Shown: piece by piece, positions 9,960-20,370 of the stretch
Layout of the letters: every line of letters starts with the position of its first letter
Position numbering within the stretch: the first letter of the stretch is position 1
From: Phoma sp. XZ068
Taxonomy: Eukaryota > Ascomycota > Dothideomycetes > Pleosporales > Didymellaceae
Assembly (NCBI GenBank): GCA_004835665.1
Contig: RBKR01000003.1
Location: 620,001 to 684,000 of the forward strand
Direction of reading: 5' to 3'
DNA: 64,000 bases
Made by a program: the position numbers and the translations under genes
The notes under the pieces: generated by a model
The model's input: the letters and a program-made list of their open reading frames with translations, nothing else
Told to the model about the DNA's origin: nothing
The model's database searches: none

Positions 9960-11255
9960 TTACTCAGGCCGCGGTCGCTTAGCCCCGTGCGGATTGAAGT
10001 GGTCGTTGCCGCCTTGTTGCTGCTGTTGATTGGGAAAGAATCCTGGGTTGAACTGCGCTTGGCCGCCGAATCCTGCTCCTCCTGGGTTGGTTAGCAGGCT
10101 GTCTGCGCAAATCCATCGCATAACGTACCCATTCCATTCATCATGGGCATATTCATGCCACCGCCCATCATTCCTCCTCCCATCATCATGTTGCCCCCCA
10201 TTGGCATCTGCATGCCGCCGCCCATGGCGTTCATGCCCATACCGCCACGGCCGCCGCGGCTGTTCATGGCTCCGCGCATGCCACCGCCCATCATGTTGCC
10301 GCCGCGATTGAAGCCGCCTCCGAAGTTGTTGCCTCCGCCCATCATAGGGCTGCCACCAAAGTTTTGCATGCCGCCTTGACCGCCGTACCCTCCCATTTGA
10401 CCACCCATATTCCCGCTGGGATTCTGGTAGCCCATACCGCCGCCCCTGTTGAAGTTGCCTCTGTTATTGAAATTGCCTCTGTTGTTGAAGCGGTTGAAGT
10501 TGCCACCGCCTCGGTTGTTGAAGCCTCCAGCTTGCTGGTCATTGCGGTTCTTATCGCGTGCAGGTACGTCTTTGGGAAGTGTCTTGAATGGGTTGTGATG
10601 TGGAGGGTTAAAGATCGCCGTGGGCTTCTTAGTGTGCGCCTGGTCTTTAAAGAGCTGATCGACTTGGTGCTTTAGGGCAGTCGCAGCCTGCGGCGACTGG
10701 AGCTGCACGTAAACCTGGCTGTGCCAAAGTTAGCCAACGACTGCAAAGCCGTATATATGGTCGTGCTTACCCTTTGCTCTTGCCATTGACCTTGTGTTCG
10801 TTGAAAGTGACCTCGTTGAGTTCGTCCTCGCAACCGCTTTGATTTGCCCATCCGCGAATATCCTCTTCACTGATCCACCAGTTGAGATCGTTTATCATTA
10901 ATGCTGCTGTCGCGCCTGGGTCAGTTGGGCGATCGTCATCTTCTCCTTGCTTGCGTTTGGTGCCCTGCTGCTGCGGTGCTTGTCTGTGAACATCGTGGCC
11001 GGAGCCACCAGTGCTTGAGATTTGCTGTACTGTGCTGTCTTGCTGTGCGCCGTTGCTTGTCGCAGTGCCTGAGCTTTCCTGCTTGCCTGCTGCATTATTG
11101 TCGTCTGCTTTGGAGCCCGGTGCTCCTGTGTTCTCGCCGTTGTTTGTATTTGTGTCTATCGCGCTGGCGTCAGGAACAGCTGCGTCCTGCGCGTTCGAGT
11201 CCTGGTAGGAGTCATCGCCGTAGATATCGATATCGAAGTTGTCGTCGTCAGCCAT
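9960..11255 (-). CDS. RRM protein resembling mRNA cleavage factor I 68-kDa/CPSF6 (3 exons, 398 aa)
   Basis: Probable nuclear RNA-binding protein of pre-mRNA 3' processing. Exons in transcript order are 11255-10771, 10718-10129 and 10081-9960. An acidic N-terminus (MADDDNFDIDIYGDDSY) is followed by an S/T/Q-rich linker and a basic KRKQ patch. A single RRM follows, with an RNP2-like segment (ALMINDLNWWIS) and an RNP1-like segment (GKSKGQVYVQLQ) split by the first intron. The second half is a long low-complexity tail of FNRGN/RGG repeats and then GGMMGGG-type Met/Gly repeats. It ends HGAKRPRPE, nuclear-signal-like. Acidic N-terminus plus RRM plus R/G-rich tail matches fungal CPSF6-like proteins, but another hnRNP-type protein is possible. 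Confidence 0.85.
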
Positions 11256-12151
11256 GTTTGCTGTAGTGGGTCAAGTAAGATCTGCAGTAAGTGAAGAGGG
11301 TGATTTCCAGGACTGTTTCTTTGATTGGCTTGTAGGTACTGGAATTGCCAATGTTAACGGCCAAAGTACATGCAGTTCTGTATGCGATCTTCGAATCAGC
11401 GAGCTATAAGCCAAGACGGCAGAAGAGAGGACATGCATGGCAATCGCAGCGCAGAGTGATGCGACGAGAAAAAGGAGACAGAAGTAGCGCAGAGCGAGGA
11501 ATACGTACAGTACCGCTGTGCAGGCGGGTAACAGGAGCCGAAAGATAGCTCAAATGCAAGATGTGACTGTCCGATCGCCTCTGGCAGATGCGGATTGTGA
11601 AATGATACAAGAATGGTGTGAAAGATGATGTGATGTGTAGTCCAGCCCTGACTCCTCACTTGCTCTTGCTCGTGTCTCGCTCGCCAAATGCCAGTTGTCT
11701 GCGGTGCTACAGGTCCTCCAGCAAATCGCGCAAATGCGCGCTACCAGCAATAAGATAGAATTTAGAGAGCGAGATATAGCTCAGGGTACGCTAGACGTGC
11801 AGTTCAGCTGCCAGGATGCGTTTGCTCGATGCCGCGACCGATGACGTATGCGGTTGGTTGCGTTGGTGAGACTGCAGTTAGCACAGGTGAACCAATCGAC
11901 AGACCTCGACGAGTGATGTTTGTCCTTCGAAGAAAGCGGTCGGCGCGTAGGTGAAGGGTGCAGGGAGCATCGAAGCTTCCCGGGTTGGGGATCGGTTCTA
12001 GCCTCCGCTTGGCGGCCGCTAGCGCACCTCCGCAAGACACCTGGCCTCCTCCGTGCTCCAACTTTCGAGCTCGCGACCCTTTGCACAGACGACCATTGAC
12101 ATCCAACACGACTCCAATTCACTCCCTTAATTACACTTCAAATCAGTCGCC
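11256..12151. other. Divergent promoter region of the RRM gene and Sec61 gamma
   Basis: About 900 bases between two divergent housekeeping genes. No coding or RNA signal beyond random short frames. Part of it is probably 5' UTR of both genes. Confidence 0.4.
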
Positions 12152-12518
12152 ATGGAGAATGTCAAGGAGTTTGCCGAGTACGCCACACAGTACGAAGATA
12201 TCGCATGAGGTGAAGCTAACATGTGCGCAGTATGCCCGCCGAGTTCCTCAAGGAGGGCACTCTCTTCTTGAACCGCTGCACCAGTACGACCGCCTACACC
12301 TTGACTGCCACGCGCCAAACTGACACCATCCAGAGCCTGACAAGAGGGAGTTCATCCGCATCTCGCAAGCTGTCGGCATTGGTTTCTTGATCATGGGTTG
12401 GTGACCACCACGTCCAGACATGACTTCACTCGGTACTGACAACATGCCAGGTGTCATCGGTTACATTGTCAAGCTCGTTCACATCCCCGTCAACAACATC
12501 CTCGTCGGTGGCTCGTAG
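12152..12518 (+). CDS. SSS1: Protein translocase subunit Sec61 gamma/Sss1 (4 exons, 73 aa)
   Basis: Tail-anchored subunit of the ER Sec61 translocon. Exons are 12152-12189, 12231-12283, 12334-12396 and 12451-12518, joined by three GT-AG introns of 41-54 nt. The family core is unmistakable: FLKEGTLFLNRCTKPDKREF, then a single membrane helix (AVGIGFLIMGVIGYIVKLVHIP) and the ending PVNNILVGGS. Length is right for Sec61 gamma (about 70 aa). The exons are too short to appear as long open frames. The first 13 residues (MENVKEFAEYATH) are variable in the family, so the exact first junction is slightly less sure than the rest. Confidence 0.94.
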
Positions 12519-13142
12519 GCGCTTGAACGCACCTATCTCGATTTCGTACTCTACCCCACCTTAGGGGCATTCCATCTATTACACCACTTTATATGCAACA
12601 ATGTTGGACGGCGGCCGACGGGAGGAACAAAAGTTGCTCGATTGAGGCTGTACGAGCGTATAGAGCAAGCACCGCCACGACGGGCTAGAAGCTGTACAAT
12701 ACGGACATTGGGTCAGCGGGAGTTTGATATACCAATTCGATACCAGCGCAAACGTAACGCGCGACACCACTTTTTCAGCCTTGATTCCACCACTTGCACT
12801 GATGCGATTACCGGTGACCGGCTACAACGTCCCACCAATCATGCTTGATTCGCCGAACCGATCTAAGACGATGTCACTCTCTACTACCCTGCACTCATAA
12901 GTGAAGGCTGTCATCTACAACATGTAGCTCAGTAGATGTGCTTGAATGAGAGACTATGACAGCGGCGCGCAACCATCACTAGCATGCCCACAAGCTGACG
13001 ATGTAGAGGTCTAGACTGGTCAGAGTATCGGAGCGTTCGCACCAGAATGTGCGCCATCTTGTTGATATGTACCCCTATGTACCCAGTACTCCTCCAAATG
13101 CATATTTACATGTCAGAAACAAGTCATAAACGATCATGTCGC
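12519..13142. other. 3' region between convergent Sec61 gamma and DCAF11-like genes
   Basis: About 620 bases that should contain both 3' UTRs. No coding signal seen. Confidence 0.4.
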
Positions 13143-15392
13143 TCAGTCATCGTCCTCCCACTCGTCATACCACGCAGGTTGTCTCCTCGATCTCTCCTCT
13201 CCACCCCTATACAGCCTCTCGTCGTGCTGCAACTGCGCATTGACTCGCTGCCCAACCCGGGGCTCTGCTTCGTCTGCTTCTACTCCGTCATTCCAACTAT
13301 GCACTGTACATGTACCTTGCGACGTGCCCCATCCATTCCAGGACGTTGCTGTAACTCGTTAGCACAAAGCACTACAAAGAGGTAATTGATGGAAAACACG
13401 TGCCAGCAATCAACGGTGCATTGGGATGCCAACTCGCATCCCGCACACAAGTCATCCAATTGCCCCCACTCCTACCCCAGTAGTCGTACGTCTCCGCCAA
13501 CAACTCTGGATCCCGCGGCCTACTGTTCTTCGTCGCTTTGAGCACGTTCACCTTCCCTGCCAACGTCGCGTCCATGTTCCAGATGTACACGCTCCCGTCG
13601 TAACTCCCGCTGTACACATACCTGCTGTCCGTGCTGCCTGGCGGGCTAAAGTGGCAACGGATCAGCGTCTTGAGCACCTTGTGCCCGCGGAAGGTGACGA
13701 GCGAGCAGTCGTGCGGATGGGGACGGAAGTCAGCAGGGTCGTATGCGTTAGAGCGGTATTCAAAGCGGGTGGTGTAGTGGTTTGGGTCGATTCGGTCTGC
13801 CTTGTCTTTGCTCATCATCTTGCGCAGATCCCAGAGCTTGGCGGTCTGGTCTTTGCCGTTGCTTAGTACGTAGCGGCCGTCGCCTTTGCTGTCAACGTAG
13901 GTTAGACCTTCGGTGTGGCCGAGGAAGACACCGGCTTCGCGGCCGTCGCCCATGGAGCGTCGGTCCCAGACTTTGAGGGTCGTGTCGTCGGATCCAGAGT
14001 AGAGGATGTGAGGGGATTGCGAGTCGCCGAAGCAGACGGCGTTTACGTCATCTTGGTGGCCGGGGATACGCAGAACGGATTGGCGACGCTCGATGTCGTA
14101 GACGTAGACGCTGTTGTCGCCTGTACCGGCTACGATTTCGCGGCCGTCGCCAGAGAAGCGGATGGACCAGATGCCGAAGTATGTGTGAAACCCACGAGGA
14201 GTGCTGCCGCCGAGGTGAGAGAAGTCGAGGAGGTTGGGCTCGGACTCGTTCTCGGGATCTGTTGGTGCTAGGCATACTATGCTGCGGATGGAGCTATAAG
14301 CAAGAAACCGGTTGTCGGGGCTGAGCGAGGCATCCGTGATCGTCCACTGTCCGTAAGGATATAGAACAGACTAAAGTATGTAAGCATATATTGTGCCTCA
14401 GATTCGAGGTTTGCCACCCACCTTATAATACTTCCAGTCGTACGGGTTTGACGTGTCGTACATCCTGACTCGGAAGTCCTGGGCACACGAGAAGAAGAAG
14501 TTACCATCATCCGAGAATTGTCCAGAATAACATCGTGCGTTGTAGTGGATGATCGTATCTGCGACAGACTCCGGGATCATATCTTGCTTCATCAACCGGG
14601 TGGCGTTCCTCTGGCGGCCATCACTACCCAGACCGAGCTCTCTCCGCATGACATTGTATGCTAACCTCTTCTTCCTCTTCACTGTATCTTCTTGTCGTAT
14701 GTTTGTCCCAAATATACCGCCGTTCATCAGCTCTTGACCTTGTTCGCTCGGCACTTTTTCGTAGAGAGCCTCGCCTCGTGCGCGCCGCGCTCGTCTGGTA
14801 CTCCTGGGGCCAACGGGATCGTACCCTGTGCCTGGTTCACTGTCGTCTTCCTCATCGTCGTCTCCTCTCATACGCCGTGCGGTTGCTCGTGTTGTAAAGT
14901 CGGAGGCAAATATCCGGCCGAGTCCTGCATGGCCGAGCAGCTGCATAATCTGGTCGCGGGTAATGTATACCGGTCGTCGAGCCTCAGCACCCTCCTCCTC
15001 TTCCTCCTCTTCCTCATCCTCTTCTCCTTGATCCTCTTCATCTTCATCGTCGTCATCGTCATCGTCATCGTTCCCGTCGGTGGACTCGAAGACCAGTTCA
15101 ACCCCGCTTAAACTGCTTAGATGTTCGAGATGTTCGGCAGCGTCTATGCAGGTCAGATTACACGGTTTGTTGTCGCTGCACACATGTGATAGCATGTACC
15201 ATGGAAGCTTATTTCTACATCGTCGTCTCCCTCTTCGTCGGTGCCTTGAGAGGCGGGAATGTACTCCATGTCGTCATCATCGTCCTCCTCGGTTTCCGCC
15301 TCTTGCCAGAAGGCGTCTCTCGGATCGTAGATGACTGTCCTTCCGTCGTCGCCCTCGCTCGGTGGGCTCGTCGGTGCATGCGAGGAACTCAT
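13143..15392 (-). CDS. DCAF11-like WD40 protein, probable CUL4-DDB1 substrate receptor (4 exons, 695 aa)
   Basis: Likely substrate-recognition subunit of a cullin-4 ubiquitin ligase. Exons in transcript order are 15392-15200, 15143-14422, 14370-13404 and 13348-13143. The N-terminal 130 residues are very acidic with poly-Asp/Glu runs. Then come helices (QIMQLLGHAGLGRIFASDFT) and a WD40 propeller with blades such as CYSGQFSDDGNFFFSCAQD, LYSGSDDTTLKVWDRR, VLSNGKDQTAKLWDLRK and VYSGSYDGSVYIWN. Two WDxR boxes (WDRR, WDLR) are the usual DDB1-contact signature. The C-terminus has the conserved ATSWNGWG and ends in an acidic tail. The last intron fits best as a GC-AG intron (donor 13403-13402), because only phase 1 restores the conserved reading. 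Confidence 0.9.
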
Positions 15393-15852
15393 TTCGGATC
15401 TTGCGTGCGCAGGGAGTCAATATGGCGCAGAGGACGTTGCGAAGCCGCCATCGAATGGACAACGGGAGCTTTGATAGCTTAATCGATAGGCTATTCGGTA
15501 GCTCCACCGGCGGAGTTGCCGCTTATCTCCGACCACTATTTCCAATTCAATCGGAACACAGTCGGCCACATTAACGGTGCCAATGTCAAAGACTGGTGAA
15601 TGCGCAACTTAAGCCTACACTTACTGACACTCACATATGCGCTCTTCATCGTTGAGAAGTGTCTATGGTACGAAGTAAGCCTTGGTGCAGCCTCGGTCTA
15701 CCCAACGCGGGTCAGCCCTAGTCATGCAGCTGCCGTTGCGAACAATGCGACCCATCATGCCTTCGTCTTACACTCCTTCAACGATCGACAAAGCACAAAC
15801 GTCTTGCGGAGGATTACAATTAGAGCCTCTTATTTGGCTTTGACTGGCACCA
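15393..15852. other. Divergent promoter between DCAF11-like and HET gene 1
   Basis: 460 bases, left boundary of the accessory island. No gene is seen in it. Confidence 0.4.
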
Positions 15853-17808
15853 ATGACAAAATGTCGACATCCAGACATCCAACAATTTGGCGATTTTCGC
15901 TGCTGCCTTTCGTGCGGTGAAGCAGTGTTCGAGAACACAACAGAGTCAGAATCAACGGCAAATGAGCTTCACTCGTCTTCATATCAATACAAACCTCTTA
16001 AGCACAGCTTGGGTCACGAGATCCGGCTTATTGTTCTTTTTGCTGGCAAACCGACCAGCGATCTAGCCTGTGATATTGTTCATGTCAATCTGGCGGATCG
16101 GCCCGCGTACGAAGCGGTATCATACACTTGGGCGAACACCGAGGGTGACGTCTCGCTGTCTCGAGATATTTTCTGTCGCGGAAAAGTTATACCCATCACC
16201 AAAAATTGCGATGCAGCACTTCGACGGCTCAGACTCCCAGGTCGTAACAGACGGCTGTGGATTGATGCCATCTGTATCAACCAAAGCGATAGTTCGGAGA
16301 AGAACCATCAGGTCAAACTCATGGCGACAATCTACTCAAGTGCCGCGCAGGTGTTGGCATATCTCGGTATTGAGCCTGATGCGATGAACCCAGGACTACG
16401 AAGGGTATTCCAAGGTTTAAAGGGTGACTGGTTTCTGTTGTCACCAAATTCACGAACTGCGAGGGCAGACCTCTGTTTGTTTCTTGAACTGCCATACTTT
16501 AATCGGGTGTGGGTTCTTCAGGAGATTGGACTGGCACAGCTGGTGGTGCTCGTTGCAGACACATACGAGCTTCGGTGGACAGGGTCGACCATCCTCAGAC
16601 TGCTGGCGCTATGCTCTGACTTTAGGTTAAAGCCCCCGAGTGCACTTCGTTGGGTCCCAGCGAGTCGCCCGGAGGAGGAGAAGGACGTGTTAGCAGTCCT
16701 AAGTAAGAGTCGGAATTGTTCTGCTACGGATCCCAGGGATAAGGTTTATGCTTTACTAGGCCTCACCCATATCGGCTTCTCAAGCCAGTTCTCTGTGGAC
16801 TACTCTCTTGAACCCCAGGAGGTATTTACGAAGTTAGCCGTGTACTGTCTTGAAGAACTGGGACGAATCGATATTTTACGACATTGCGCGCATGCTTCTG
16901 ATCCTGAATGGCAGGACAACAGGAAAATTGCAAGCTGGGTTCCTCGCTGGGACTTCAAACATGTACATGCGCCGCTCCCGGCTCAATTTTCTGCATACGA
17001 CAAGCAAAGATTCGCATCATCGTGGTATGAGCCTGACGCTGATCAGAGTGCTTGGCTCCGGCATGAGCATAGACTGATAATGTTCGAGCAGGCACTCAAC
17101 GAGCCGTCTACCAACCCCATTCTGTTTACCGGAACAACAAATATGACCACAGCGATGTGTCGTCAACGTGTTCGTACATGGTCTAAAAACCTAGCGCCAC
17201 ACAAAGAAAAAATGTCTCTTTCTCCGGGAAACGAAGATCATCTCGCTCGACAAATTGTCCGCCGCCAAAGCGACGACTTTCATTTCAAGGTCCTTGACCG
17301 AGACGCTTGGGATCTCGGGCAAGCCCCTGCGCCACCAAAACTACCCTGCCTGAGAATTCGCGCACATCTTCTTGACAAGATTGTTAAAGAGCTTTTCGTG
17401 GTACCCACACGTACAGCCATGGTCCTTCCCAGGGGTAGCTGGGGAGCTTTTAAAGGCATAGATCGCTGTCGTGATTGTTCCAAGGCGCAAACCTCTGACT
17501 TCATACATCGAAATAACATCGATGCTCGTGCGGCTTTTCGAGCAGCAGTAGACCAGCTGGGAGCGGGGATGACGGTTTTTACGACAATCCTCTCGGTTGG
17601 CTTCACACGTGCATCATTCGAAATGGGTGACGTGGTATGCATACTGGACGGCGCAGATGTCCCTTTTATTATGCGGCAATTGAAAGATCACTACGTCTTG
17701 GTGGGGGAGTGCTATTTGTACAGAGCTGGTATTTCCTTCCCATGTATAGAGTGTGGGGCTGGAGATACACCATGTCCGATGCAGACAGAAATTATTGATA
17801 TCTGGTAG
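15853..17808 (+). CDS. HET-domain protein, copy 1 (single exon, 651 aa)
   Basis: HET-domain proteins act in heterokaryon incompatibility and related regulated cell death; the trigger of this one is unknown. The protein opens with a Cys/His cluster (MTKCRHPDIQQFGDFRCCLS, then CGEAVFE). The HET domain proper follows: VNLADRPAYEAVSYTWA (residues ~78-94), PITKNCDAALRRLR, RRLWIDAICINQSD, VKLMATIYSSAAQVLAYLG, FNRVWVLQEIGLA and TDPRDKVYALLGL. The C-terminal part ends with GDVVCILDGADVPFIMRQL and LVGECYLYR, shared with copy 2. The start at 15853 lines up with the start of copy 2. There is no WD40, ankyrin or NACHT region. The gene is convergent with the kinase-like gene, 53 bases away. Confidence 0.92.
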   Translation: MTKCRHPDIQQFGDFRCCLSCGEAVFENTTESESTANELHSSSYQYKPLKHSLGHEIRLIVLFAGKPTSDLACDIVHVNLADRPAYEAVSYTWANTEGDVSLSRDIFCRGKVIPITKNCDAALRRLRLPGRNRRLWIDAICINQSDSSEKNHQVKLMATIYSSAAQVLAYLGIEPDAMNPGLRRVFQGLKGDWFLLSPNSRTARADLCLFLELPYFNRVWVLQEIGLAQLVVLVADTYELRWTGSTILRLLALCSDFRLKPPSALRWVPASRPEEEKDVLAVLSKSRNCSATDPRDKVYALLGLTHIGFSSQFSVDYSLEPQEVFTKLAVYCLEELGRIDILRHCAHASDPEWQDNRKIASWVPRWDFKHVHAPLPAQFSAYDKQRFASSWYEPDADQSAWLRHEHRLIMFEQALNEPSTNPILFTGTTNMTTAMCRQRVRTWSKNLAPHKEKMSLSPGNEDHLARQIVRRQSDDFHFKVLDRDAWDLGQAPAPPKLPCLRIRAHLLDKIVKELFVVPTRTAMVLPRGSWGAFKGIDRCRDCSKAQTSDFIHRNNIDARAAFRAAVDQLGAGMTVFTTILSVGFTRASFEMGDVVCILDGADVPFIMRQLKDHYVLVGECYLYRAGISFPCIECGAGDTPCPMQTEIIDIW

Positions 17809-17861
17809 CTTTTGTGTTAAAGAGGGCAACGCCAGCTTGTTCCGTCCGACTACTTTTTTTA

Positions 17862-19172
17862 TCAAGTCTCTTCCCAATCCATACTCTCTTGGCTAATTTG
17901 GTCGACCTCGGGCTGCTCGTGAAGCATGGATGTCAAGTCCTTAGGGTCACCCGCTATCAATGAGTCCACCCACCGCTTGACAACCTTGTTCCTCCATCCA
18001 TTATCACAATCCTGTACCGCTCGTTCGAAATCGGCTTTCAGGGTGCTCTGCTTCATCGTAGCCACCCACTCTGGTTTGGCATGCTCCATCGTCGCTAGGA
18101 AAACCTTGCGCAGTTGAGTCTGCTCGTACTCCAGTAAATGCTCCCAGTAAAGATCGGTAATGCCCTCATTGTCCAGTCCATCGTCGTCTTCATCTTCTTC
18201 TTCGTCTGAGTCAGGAGGATAGTTCTCTTTCAAAGGCTTCTCTTCGCGCGTCCGTTCCTCAAACAGCTGAGGCAGCTGACAAGCTCGCCATGACGGCACG
18301 GCTGATACGCATTCCCAGTCCATAATCGCCTTCAGCTTCCCATCACCATCCACCATCATATTCTGCATCGACAGATTATCATGAAAGAGAACGGTTGGTT
18401 CGCTCGCGCTTACATTAGGTAAAAACACCGTTGGCAAGATCTCAGTCAGCTTCTTCGCCAACTCGTTCGCAAACTCTGCATCTTCAATCTCATCCTCATC
18501 GCACGAGGTGCTCAAGATCCGCTGCTGACCAGCAAGAACGTGCTGCAGCCGCGCCTTCAACCATTCATGGCTCGACATAAATGGCCCGCGAACGACGTTG
18601 TGCGTAAGGTGATCGCCTTGGAAGAAGATAGTGGTAACCATGCGATGCACTGCAAACGCGTTGTCGTGGCAGTAAACATTGCCGATCTTTTGGAACTGGT
18701 GCTCGGAGAGTTGCGCTTGGTGTTCGACCAGCTGTCTTACGATTGCTTCTTTGGCTTCCCAGGACATCTTTCTCCATGCCTTGTACAAAGTAGTGCCGGT
18801 TATGTCATCCATGAGGATCCACTCAAAGCCTAGTTCATTCTGATTGTTGGAGGAGAATGCAATGATGTGGGGAACCGGAATGGATGTCTTCTGGCGCACG
18901 AACTCAATGGTGGATACAGCGCTCTCTGTCCTGTGGTGGGGATCTACGGGGAGGGAAACGCGTAGTAAGAATACTGAACCGTCTTTCGAGATTTTGTAGA
19001 GCTTGGTGAATGCGCCTTTGGAATGGAAGGCGACGTCGATCAGGGTGTCAGGGCTGAGGTTCAGATGCTTGCGTGCGATCTGGGAGATGATGTTGATATC
19101 GGGATCTCTGGTCCAGTGTGGCTCGAGACCGAATGTGCCTTCTATCCACTCAAACCCGTCTTGATTCGGCAT
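17862..19172 (-). CDS. APH/ChoK-fold phosphotransferase-like protein (436 aa)
   Basis: Aminoglycoside-phosphotransferase-fold protein; fungal members mostly have unknown small-molecule or regulatory substrates. Visible parts are an N-lobe segment (VAFHSKGAFTKLYKI, FLLRVSLPV), a hinge (GFEWILMDDITGTTLYKAW), the catalytic loop FHDNLSMQNMMVD (an HxDLxxxN variant, with Asn in place of Leu-proximal residues) and the metal-binding Asp in KAIMDWECV. An acidic insert DSDEEEDEDDDG sits in the C-lobe. I start at MPNQDGFEWIEG (19172). An in-frame ATG at 19238 would add 22 unlikely residues. Single exon. It lies between the two left HET copies. The catalytic residues are present, so it may be active. Confidence 0.85.
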   Translation of the reverse strand: MPNQDGFEWIEGTFGLEPHWTRDPDINIISQIARKHLNLSPDTLIDVAFHSKGAFTKLYKISKDGSVFLLRVSLPVDPHHRTESAVSTIEFVRQKTSIPVPHIIAFSSNNQNELGFEWILMDDITGTTLYKAWRKMSWEAKEAIVRQLVEHQAQLSEHQFQKIGNVYCHDNAFAVHRMVTTIFFQGDHLTHNVVRGPFMSSHEWLKARLQHVLAGQQRILSTSCDEDEIEDAEFANELAKKLTEILPTVFLPNVSASEPTVLFHDNLSMQNMMVDGDGKLKAIMDWECVSAVPSWRACQLPQLFEERTREEKPLKENYPPDSDEEEDEDDDGLDNEGITDLYWEHLLEYEQTQLRKVFLATMEHAKPEWVATMKQSTLKADFERAVQDCDNGWRNKVVKRWVDSLIAGDPKDLTSMLHEQPEVDQISQESMDWEET

Positions 19173-19646
19173 GGTGGTGTGTTGGAGGCCTCGTTTCGGT
19201 ACCTTAAGTTTGACTGTAGGGCTGGCGTGATTGCACACTCGACTGGATCGTACTGTGTGATAAAGTTACAATCTTAACGGCTCCCAAATTGTGCACAGTA
19301 TTGTAATAGTGTGGTAGTCGGAGAAGGAGCAGATCAATTTTGGTAGGAAACGACGCTAGTGTTTTAGCGCCAGCACCACCAGCCTCTTCTTGACGTTGCT
19401 TTCTTTCCACGACACTTCTCTGCCTCTATACCTTTACCCAGATTTAGGTAGCATGGGTATGCGAATATGTCTTCTGTATTTCCTGCCTCTGAGAGTCGCA
19501 ATACGGCGCTTCCATTGATACACAGCTCGCAATACGCAGCTGCAGGTACCCCACCCTACGCTCACCAGCCATCACATCCCATGCTTTACCTGGCTGCATG
19601 CACGGTATTACCAGGTCACTGAGTAACCTGCTTTCAACTCAGGACT
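19173..19646. other. Divergent region between kinase-like gene and HET relic
   Basis: About 470 bases with the promoter of the kinase-like gene. No other feature is supported. Confidence 0.35.
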
Positions 19647-20140
19647 ATGCCAAGCTGATATCCAGACGTGCGCGAATGTGACGGCTTACGATGCTGTCTA
19701 GCCTGCGATGAGTAGTATTCGAAAGTCGATAGGCATGCGCCCCCCATTTCAGGATGAAAATCTCAACTCGAGGCTAGGTCACAGAATACGAATCGTTGTT
19801 TTCTTGCCTGAATGCCGGACAGGACCTATTAGATGTGAAATTCTTCACGTCAAACTGGAAGATGATCCACATGGTGAAGCCGTCTCATTTAACGGGGCTA
19901 CCGAGTATGGAGATGACAGTAAAAGTGGGACTGTACACCTTTTGAATGGGGCGATCATTTCGGTGACCGCTAACTGTGAGGCTGTTCTTGGCCAGCCCAG
20001 ATGGGCAAGCTACGAACCGCGCCTTAGGGTGGACGCATTTTACGTCCAAACAGCTCGATCCGCAACGCCCTCGTGGACTTGACTTTCGAGTCTCAATTAT
20101 GTGACTTCTTTGCCCCTTGGTTCTGTTTAAAGGTGTTGGC
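19647..20140 (+). pseudogene. Truncated HET-domain relic A
   Basis: An ATG at 19647 begins a stretch that aligns base for base with the start of HET copy 2. It keeps the PD-V-R and RCCLAC-like pattern but has an in-frame TGA at codon 4 and a TAG after the CCLAC motif. Downstream (19708-20082) HET-core pieces remain in frame: HRIRIVVFLPE, EILHVKLEDDPHGEAVSF, TANCEAVLGQ and RVDAFYVQT, matching HVNLEDDPAYEAVSYTW, TKNCEAALRR and WVDAICIDQT of copy 2. The frame then breaks near the HQV-LM region and the rest is absent. The diagnostic SYTWA has become SFNGA. This is a dead 5' fragment. Confidence 0.8.
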
Positions 20141-20370
20141 TAAGAGTAAGGAAGGTAAGATAAATTGGCAGAGATAGGCTTAATTTACTGATAAAGCTCT
20201 ACAACAGAACCATACACTACTCGAAACGTGTTGTAAATGAATAATATCCCTCTCTATGGCTCCTCTCATTGGTTGGGCCCATGCAGAACTTCATAAGATA
20301 TCTACCTTCTATCTTCTATTCTTCCTTCTCTACCATATCGTCTCTTGTGAAAAGTGTCTACTTTCTTAAT

